DNA from: Gavia stellata
Lineage: Eukaryota; Chordata; Aves; Gaviiformes; Gaviidae
Direction of reading: 5' to 3'
Assembly: GCF_030936135.1 (NCBI RefSeq)
Contig: NC_082600.1
Coordinates: 4,774,001-4,838,000 of the forward strand
DNA: 64,000 nucleotides
Part shown: piece by piece, positions 56,563-64,000 of the stretch
Layout of the letters: the number at the start of each line of letters is the position of its first letter
Numbering within the stretch: the first letter of the stretch is position 1
Position numbers and translations under genes: made by a program
The notes under the pieces: generated by a model
Databases searched by the model: none
What the model was told of the DNA's origin: nothing
What the model saw: only the letters and a program-made list of their open reading frames with translations

Positions 56563-58050
56563 CCACTCTGGGAGGGGGACGGATAGGAATTGGCGCGTGG
56601 TAGGGCGAGGAGGTGCCTGCCCACCCGGGCTTGCTGCGGGGTGGGAGCAAGGGGACCCTTTGGCTCCAGGGAGGACCCCTCGTTGCCTCCCACGTGCCGC
56701 GGGATGACTGTGAGAGTGATGCCCCTAATCCAGACCTCTTACAGCTGCTGCTGCGCTGCTTTGGGCGGGGAAATGGGAAAGGTTTGGATGAAGGCACTGT
56801 GGTGGGTGCCAGAGCTGCTCACCCCGTCCAAGACTGCGAGATAAGCCGAAGGAAAGCGTGGGGATGTATTCCCTCCCTCCCTCCCGCCCGGCACGCACAT
56901 AACCCCGAGGCTTGGCTGTTCTTTCAAAGCTGCTCTCTGGCTGTTTTAAATTTAGGAGCCGGCTCACGCAGACGTGGGCTGTGAGCGGCTGCGTCGTGGG
57001 GCAGGAGCAGGACGGGGCGTCCCCAAGGACCGGAGCTGCTCCTCCTCCCCCCGGCTGGATCCGCTGCCCTCCCTGGCTCCCGCTTCAAGTCATCGGGAAT
57101 TAAGGAGTTTGGGGGGAGCTTTTGGTGTTGGGGGAAGAGAAGCAGCAGTGAGAGCGGCTCTTGGGGGGTCTCGAGGTCGGTGCACCCACATCCCTGCATC
57201 CCCCATGTACGACCTTGTTGTTTAATTGCATTCGGGCTATAAAACGTGCTCTTTTTGGCTTGAAAAGTCACGTTGGCGTGGACTCGCAGAGCACACAAGC
57301 ACGCAGCTCCTGCCTCTGCAGGCATGGGTTGAAGTCAGAGTATCAGCATCTGTCTCGATGCTTGACCTTTTGTGTGGGGGGAAAAAAATGACAAATACGT
57401 AAAGATCTGTGCTAAAGGCAGTCCCGGTGGGATGGCTTCATCTTTAGCCCCTGTCTGTTTCTTGGTCCTCTCCTCGCTCTGGAAGAGGAAGATAATCTAC
57501 CTGGCAAGAGTGTTGGGAGGCTAAATTAATTCACGCTGAGGTCTTCGGATAGAAAACGCTGCAGTAAGCACAGAGCGTGGGTGTCGGCACGGTGCTGTAT
57601 AGCACTCGCATGGCGCCTGTTAACGTACACGTAGAAATGTGCTGATACTTTTCAGCGTGGCTTTAAAAATCACCTGTACCGTTGAAAGTGTAAATATAGG
57701 AAGAATAATCAGCCCAGCGGAGCTCTGTGCAACCTCCAGCTCCCGAAGCGAAGCCTTCTCTTTCCCTTCTTTCTGTACCCGCGTCCTCATCCCTGCTCAG
57801 GATGTGCACATGCAAGACTTTATTTTTCTCTATGTGATGGTCACAGGGGATTGCAGCTCTTCTTCAAGAGGCCTGACTCTGCTCTTGTCATCAGGCAGCC
57901 AGGTTTAAATAAAAGGAAAGTTTCTTTGGGTGGGAAAAATAAATAAGGCTCCACCTGAATTTCCTGGGTTGGTTTTTTTTTTTGTGTGTGTCAAGAATAG
58001 CCTGGAACGCTCCTCGCTAGAAACAAATAAGAGCTGAGGTGTCTGAGCTG

Positions 58051-58091
58051 AGTATAATAATTTATTTGAACAGAGTATAATAATTTATTTT
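58051..58091 (+). repeat. 23-bp AT-rich tandem duplication
   Basis: AGTATAATAATTTATTT occurs twice, 23 bp apart (58051 and 58074), separated by GAACAG. Confidence 0.8.
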
Positions 58092-61000
58092 AAGCACACT
58101 GCGGAAGCAGGAGGCTGCAATAGCTTCGCAATCCTTAATGCGGGTGAAGGGGGGAGAGATGGGGATGGGGGTTTCTGCTTTAGGGTGTGCCTGGACATGG
58201 CCATGCACATCTTGGCCAAAAAATGTGGGGACCCCCCCCGCCCCGCCGCCGTTTATCCAGCGTGCGAGAAGCGTTGCTTTGCTTCATCGCCATGTGGGTG
58301 AAGGTGAAATTGCTCCGCAGACCCCTCTGCTGCCCTTGCACTGAGGTTTCCTTGCGTAAGGCTTGGTGCAGCTTCTTGGCAGAGATGGGAGTTGTAGGAA
58401 TAGGGTTCTCCTTAACAGAAGATCTTTGAAGATGAGTAAGTATGCCTTTGGTCTGGAAAATGCTTTCAGATCCTTAGATCCTTCGGCCAGAAGGGAGCAT
58501 GCTGATCCTCTGGTCTGGCCAGACAGTTGCGCTCTGTCATTCCCGTAGCTGAGCTCCTGGTTTTTGGGTGAGCTGGATTTTATTTCGGCATTTTCCATCA
58601 ATGCCGCGAAATGGGGTCAGCTCTTGCCCGCCGCTCTCTCCGGCGGATGATGTGCTGCTCTGGCAGGAAATCCTCTCTCCTGTGCCTAACCTCACCGATG
58701 GTACATGTCAGCAGCGTGTCGGGCTTTTATCGGGAGATGGAAGCAGATGCTCAGCGCTGGAGGGGGAAGGTGGTTCCTACGTGTTTGGCTCTCACCATCC
58801 CTTCTCCTGCCCCGCGAAGGGACAGTGACGGGTAGCAGCATCCCTTCTCCCTGCCCCTTGGCTGCCTGTTTCCAGCGGGTCCCATCCGCATCACGAGGGG
58901 CAAATAAATAAATAAATGCAGCTGGGGGGTATCCCCACTCGGAGCGACTGGCTGGCTTGCAGCCGATGGAACACACCAGTTGCAGGGACTTCAGCCGGGG
59001 CCAGCGGGTTTTCTTCTGCCAGGAAGAGCCAGGTTGGGCGATAAAGGCCCCCTTGTTAATGCATATTGCTGTAAGCTATGTTTCCACAGCTTTCCGTCTG
59101 TTTACCGAGAGTATTCAGACATGTAATTCCACCGGATCTGGCTGCTTACGGAGAAGGCTGGGTTATTTGTGTTTCATAAATAAGGCCAGAAAACGCAAGG
59201 TCCGGAGCACTGAAAGCCAGCTCTGCATCACTCCTAACGGGGTTTCTTTTTTGGTTCCACTCTCCTGCCTTTTGCTTTTTTTTTTTTTTTTTTTAATTAT
59301 TTTTAATAGCCTCCCTTCCCTCTGGCCTATGTGTGCCCTGTTATCCATGTTCTCTCCCAAAACTTAGCGAAACCCTGCAAGCCAACCACGTTGCCACGGA
59401 AGAAGGCATTTCTGCCCCCTTTGCACCCCTTCTGGCTTTCTCCCATGTGCTTTAAGCCGCGCAGGATGCGGCCCCCGGCACAGCTGAGCAAACCTCGCTG
59501 CTGGAAGGAGGACCAGCACGGGGCTGCTTTTAGTATCCGCTCCTGCCTTAAATCGTTTGTGGCTCCATGTCCGGCTTGTGCCCCTCCGGAGCAGAGTCTT
59601 ATATGGGCTCCCCATGGTCCCTCTCACCTGGAGGGTCCTTTTTCTGGTTTAATCCTGCTAGGGTGGTGGTTTGGGGGTTTTCGTATGGTAAAACCTTATT
59701 TTGAGCGGAGCCGGGATTACATATAATGAGACCTGGGTGCCCCTGAGGAAGGGAGGAGCGATCCATCGGGAGGAGATGGTCCCGGTGCATCCCCTGGCGA
59801 ACCCCTTCCTGGTATGGCAGGGGCGTTGGTGGACCTGCTCTCATCTTGGTGCTCACCAAGATGCTCCCCACCACCTTTTGCTCCCCACCACCTTTTCCCA
59901 CCTCTCCCGGTTGTCCTCCTGGCCGTAAAACCAGCAAAAGGAAGAGAATGGTTTACGCTAGCACCTGTGTGAGTTGAGAGCTCTGCATCCATCTGCCTTC
60001 CGTGGGGCACAGCATCCCTCCCTCATCTCCGGTGGAGCCCATGGGAAAAGCAGCTCTGTAAAGGTAAACGAGCAGTTCGGTTAATTAGAGCTCTCTGGAC
60101 CTTTTCCAGCTGGATGCCTGTGGAAGCAGGGGACAGCTTGTGTCCTCAAGCCGGGCACCTGGACCACGGCTCCAGGGCTCGCAGTGGGACCCTGCGGTGA
60201 TGGTCGGGCTCCGCAGGGAAAAGAAACAAACCCCTAAAGCCTATTTTTTTTTTCATAAAAAGGTCTCTAATGATAGTTTAGCAGTCCAGCCTGTCCTTAA
60301 AGCACCTTGTAGGAGCTGTTAAAGTAAAAGCAGTGCTGGTACAAATGCAGCCATATGTTCATCTGAACAGGGAGGTGTTGATTCAATTAGCAGAAGTGTT
60401 TGGAGGAACATCTGTGAAGGGGTGGGAGAGATTTCCCATACCACCGGCACGGCAAGTCCTGTTCCTGTCGGACCCGTGCTTGGTCTCCGGAGCCGAGCCA
60501 GACTCCTCCTGTGAGACTGTCTCACTGCGATGCTGCTGCCTCCCTCAGAAGGGGAAAAAAAAACCCCAAAACCTGTGATTTTCCAGTCTGCCCTGCTGCT
60601 CAGGGAGGTTTGCAGGACAACCGACGGGCACAGCAATAGCATGGCCTGTCCTTCAGCCAGGCAAGCCTCGGTTTTCCTAAGTTGGAAGGAATTGCTTTGG
60701 ATAAGCTCTGTAAAGTCTGGATTCGTGTCCTGTTGGAGTCAGTGAACAGATGCCCGTTGTTTTATGGAGCTGTGGATGAAAACATGAGAGCTTTCCTTTG
60801 GCCGTAGCCTACGGGGCTCACAGCTGGGGATGCCCCAGGTATGGGAGAAGCACCGAGCCGAGGTCATTTACCTGCGCGCCTGGGACCCTCGGTGCCGAAA
60901 TTGGGGAGGTTAAAAGTAGCCTGTGTATGTGTCGTCAAACTCCTGCCGTACCCGTCCGGTTAGCTGTATCCCTTAGCCCGCAACCTGCCGGGTGCCGTGT

Positions 61001-64000
61001 CCTCAGCCTGGTAGGGGATTTGGGCTGGGGACATCCCGACGGGACGTGTGGCCAGCTGTATTGGTGACTGACTAGCAGATGCATGGGAAGGCCTCCCAGT
61101 AGCAAGGCCTATAAAGTGATGCTTTCCCAGTATAAATTCTCATTTTCCAACAATCCAGCATTTCTGGGCACTTCCTTAGGTTCTATCCAGACCGGCTGGG
61201 CCGAGATGTACGTTTGGGAAACAGACCCCATGAGCAGAAGAACAATAGGAAGCTGTTCGGGCTACTTCTTTTCTAATGGAAAACAGACTTAAGGACTTTG
61301 TTTCTTGTTCTGGGGGGAAGTAAATGAGTCTTTGAAGCTTTGCTCGCTCTCTGTCTGACTTTTCAGCATAGCAATTAATATAACCCCCCATTTTAAATGT
61401 ATCCTCAGAGAAGAGCATCCATGGTGTCGGACCGTAGATTTGGGGATGATGGATCACCACGACCGTAGCAGTTTGGGGATGATGCAGACTGCACTTGGCA
61501 ACTTCTGCGTTTGCTGGTCTGGGCTGCAGCAGGGAGGAGATGGGGCTAATCCTACAAAATAACGACGTGCACAGGTTCTGCGCTTTGTCTCTTCAAAGCA
61601 TCACGCAGCTGTGAACTAGTTAACACCAAACTTTTATCCGCTCGGTCACGAAATTGTAGACCAAATTGTGAACCGCAGGGGAGCGATGGCAGACCCCGGG
61701 TCTCGCCCGGGCTCGCTCTTCCCCTGGCTTGATGTGCAGCTGGATATCGTGTCACATCCCAAAAGCAAGGAAATATTAAAGTCCGTAAAATGTTTGACAC
61801 CCGAGACATGTTTAGGAAGGCGTGACCCTCCAGGAGAAGGTTTGCATTAGCAAAGAGCAATACGTGAGCTGTATAACCAGCATAATCTTCAAGCAGGCTA
61901 TGTCCAAGAGACTCTAGATGCTGATAATAAGCCCAGTTAGACTCTTACGGTGTTTTTTTTTAAATGCCCCATGGGATGTTTCCAATGGCATTTGATGTTT
62001 CAGACTTCCTTGGTAGGACAGCAGTAGGATCTAGAAATATCCGAGGCATTAACAGTGTCTCTGTCTCTCTTCCTCTTCCCATCCAAAGATAATAAGAGCT
62101 GCAGGGTTTGCCCTTCCCCCAAAGCTGCAGGGCTTGTATTGCTCTTCCTTGCATATTTTGGCAGGGAGAAAACAGCCTTGAAGTATGGTAAAAGACAGAA
62201 ATATGCTGGAGCATCAGGAATCAAACCAGCCTCTTTGAGGCTGGAGTAAGAGAACATAAAGATTTTTCGTTCTTTCTAAAGGCGTTACGAGCGAAGCTGT
62301 CGGTTTGGGGGATGGAGGATCACAAAGCGCTTTCCTGGACCGGAGAAATGATTCAAACTGACAGATTTCAAAATGAAAACAAAACTGGGGAAAAGCTGAA
62401 TTCTTTTGCACGGTTTAAAAACCAAAAAAACTGCGTTTGCTTTGCAGTTTTTGCCGATGTTATTTCTCAAGCTGTGCATTAATGATTTGAAGGTAGCGGT
62501 AACTTCTTGACTATTCCGTTGGCTTTTAAACCTTTTTTTGCTGGGCGGGGTGGCTGGTTTTTCTTCCCTCTTGTGCCCATGGGCATCAGAGCGGTCGCTG
62601 TGGCTCTGTGCTGATGGGGGGAGCTGGCGATCCCCTAACAGAGGGGGACCAGGAGCTTGGGTTTGGCCGCTGCAGGCTGTCGTGCGATGCCCAAGGTGTC
62701 TCGGGCATTGAAAGGCCTTTGGGAGCGAGAAGTAGGAAAAAGGTAAACTTGCTGCACTGCGTGGACAGTTTCAGTCCTATGTGGCATATGCTGGTACCAG
62801 GAATCTCTCGGCTTCGTGTGCTGAAGATATACGCAATTTGAACCTGTGTGTAAGTGATTTTTAGACACAATAGTGTCACTCAACAGTGAGCGTAGGGAAG
62901 ATAAAAAATAAAAAAAAAACAAACAAAAAACCCCCAAACAGAACAATGCATCTATGCACCTTTATTTTTTTAAAGGAGACCTCGTTAGCTGGTAGCGCTC
63001 GTCCCTGCTGTGGCTTTGCAGAGGGGATTGCGGTGGCTCAGGGGGAGGCAGCGTGAAGGGCTGCGGCGGGGTCCCCGTCCCCTGGCCAAAGTGAACCGCG
63101 GATCCCCCTGTACGGGCGTCACTGCCTCGCAGCAGGCTGTCACCCCAGGGAGCGAGGATGGGGCGTTTGGGAGCCGGCAGCTTGCCTTTTCCCTCTCCCC
63201 AGCCCCCTGAGCATCACTCGGGGCTGATGCAAGGCTGTGCCCTGCTTGCGGGGGATCCTGGCTCGTCCCTGGACCCGTGGTGCTCCGCTTCAGCCCGGTG
63301 TGTCTGCAGCCCAAAAGAGCCAGCGGGCACAACACCGTCGTGCGGCATCGAGGATGACCGAGCGTCGACTACGGTGACACCCGCTCCCCACCCGCGGCAC
63401 CGCTCGCTGAGGTCAGTGCTCCCGGTGTGCCCGTCTTGGGCTCAGCGTGGACGTTTTATTTTCTGTCGCCAGCCACGAGTACTCCTGTGTGCTCCCAGAT
63501 AAGTCGCTGTTGATCTGGTGTGGCCACAGCTCCCGCTGTTCCCTGCAAACCTGGCTTGGCTCCATCGGGAGCTGGTCACGTCGCCCAGGGCTCCAACCTG
63601 GTGCAGCAGCACAGAGCTCAGCCTGGGAAGAATATATGATGGACTGGCACAGGAGAGTCGCTTTACTGCGTTGTTTAATGGATGTTCAATTTTTTCTATG
63701 ACTACATCTATCATGATGACCCCGGAGTGCTGACGTTCAAGTTGTGAGCGCAGTCGGATCCTAAGGGAGGAGAGACCTTTGAGAAGTGACCAGAAAGTCC
63801 CTGTTCATAATAGAGGATGCTCTGATTTAAACCAGAGTTCTGTAGGGGGTTTTTTTGGGAAAAAAATAGGCAAAGAAGAAACACGTGATGTGTCAGTAAT
63901 GCCTTCAGAAAAAAAATTAGAATTATTCCAGATCGAAAAGCACAAGGAATGTGGTGCGGAGCTTTTTGTGGTGCTTCTGGTGCACACCGCGCATCGCTCC

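Larger units (their letters stand above)
35904..64000 (+). other. SAMD4A: SAMD4A first coding intron (continues past the window)
   Basis: At least 28 kb. I searched the open frames for the next expected exon (beginning Ile-Ile-Asn-Gln-Trp in relatives) and did not find it. The intron holds CR1 fragments, long T/A and G/C homopolymers and small tandem duplications, but no recognised second gene, RNA gene or intact transposon. The many open frames of 60-230 codons are unsupported. Confidence 0.75.

Overview
The window is vertebrate nuclear DNA, almost certainly from a bird. It has spliced genes with large introns, CpG-island promoters and several CR1 LINE 3' ends of the avian type. Three protein-coding genes can be identified from their exons, in the order GMFB(-) - CGRRF1(+) - SAMD4A(+). 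As I recall it, the human 14q22 segment has the same order. The species cannot be named from sequence alone.

Layout. Bases 1-7535 (minus strand) hold GMFB, an ADF-homology actin regulator. Exons 1-6 are present, giving 119 codons, and the last coding exon lies left of base 1. Bases 7100-8070 form the GMFB CpG-island promoter. Bases 9060-9700 form the CGRRF1 promoter and first exon. Six CGRRF1 exons between 9253 and 20752 encode a 342-residue membrane-anchored RING protein. Candidate poly(A) signals lie at 21064 and 21737. Bases 21750-33850 are intergenic, with CR1 fragments but no recognised gene. Bases 33850-35700 are the SAMD4A (Smaug homologue 1) promoter and 5' leader. The first SAMD4A coding exon is 35708-35903. 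From 35904 to the window end is SAMD4A first coding intron, at least 28 kb long, with no further coding exon recognised.

Main findings. (1) GMFB has a U12-type AT-AC intron (2472-3547, minus strand), with an ATATCCTT 5' splice site, a TTCTTTAAC branch element and a terminal AC. Removing it is the only way I found to join the conserved reading frame. (2) CGRRF1 intron 3 (15864-16055) is a 192-nt U12-type GT-AG intron with exact GTATCCTTT and TTCCTTGAC elements. Two divergent neighbouring genes therefore both appear to depend on the minor spliceosome. (3) The SAMD4A promoter holds a near-perfect 106-bp palindrome (34281-34386), just upstream of an exact cAMP response element and an octamer site. 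It is followed by a degenerate G-run/C-run minisatellite in the leader intron. (4) A strong-context upstream ORF in the SAMD4A leader would be terminated by a stop codon at the very start of the next exon.

The genes do not form an operon or pathway. They are independent loci in a conserved block, sharing only promoter proximity (GMFB/CGRRF1). Most other open frames are chance ORFs in GC-rich or intronic DNA.
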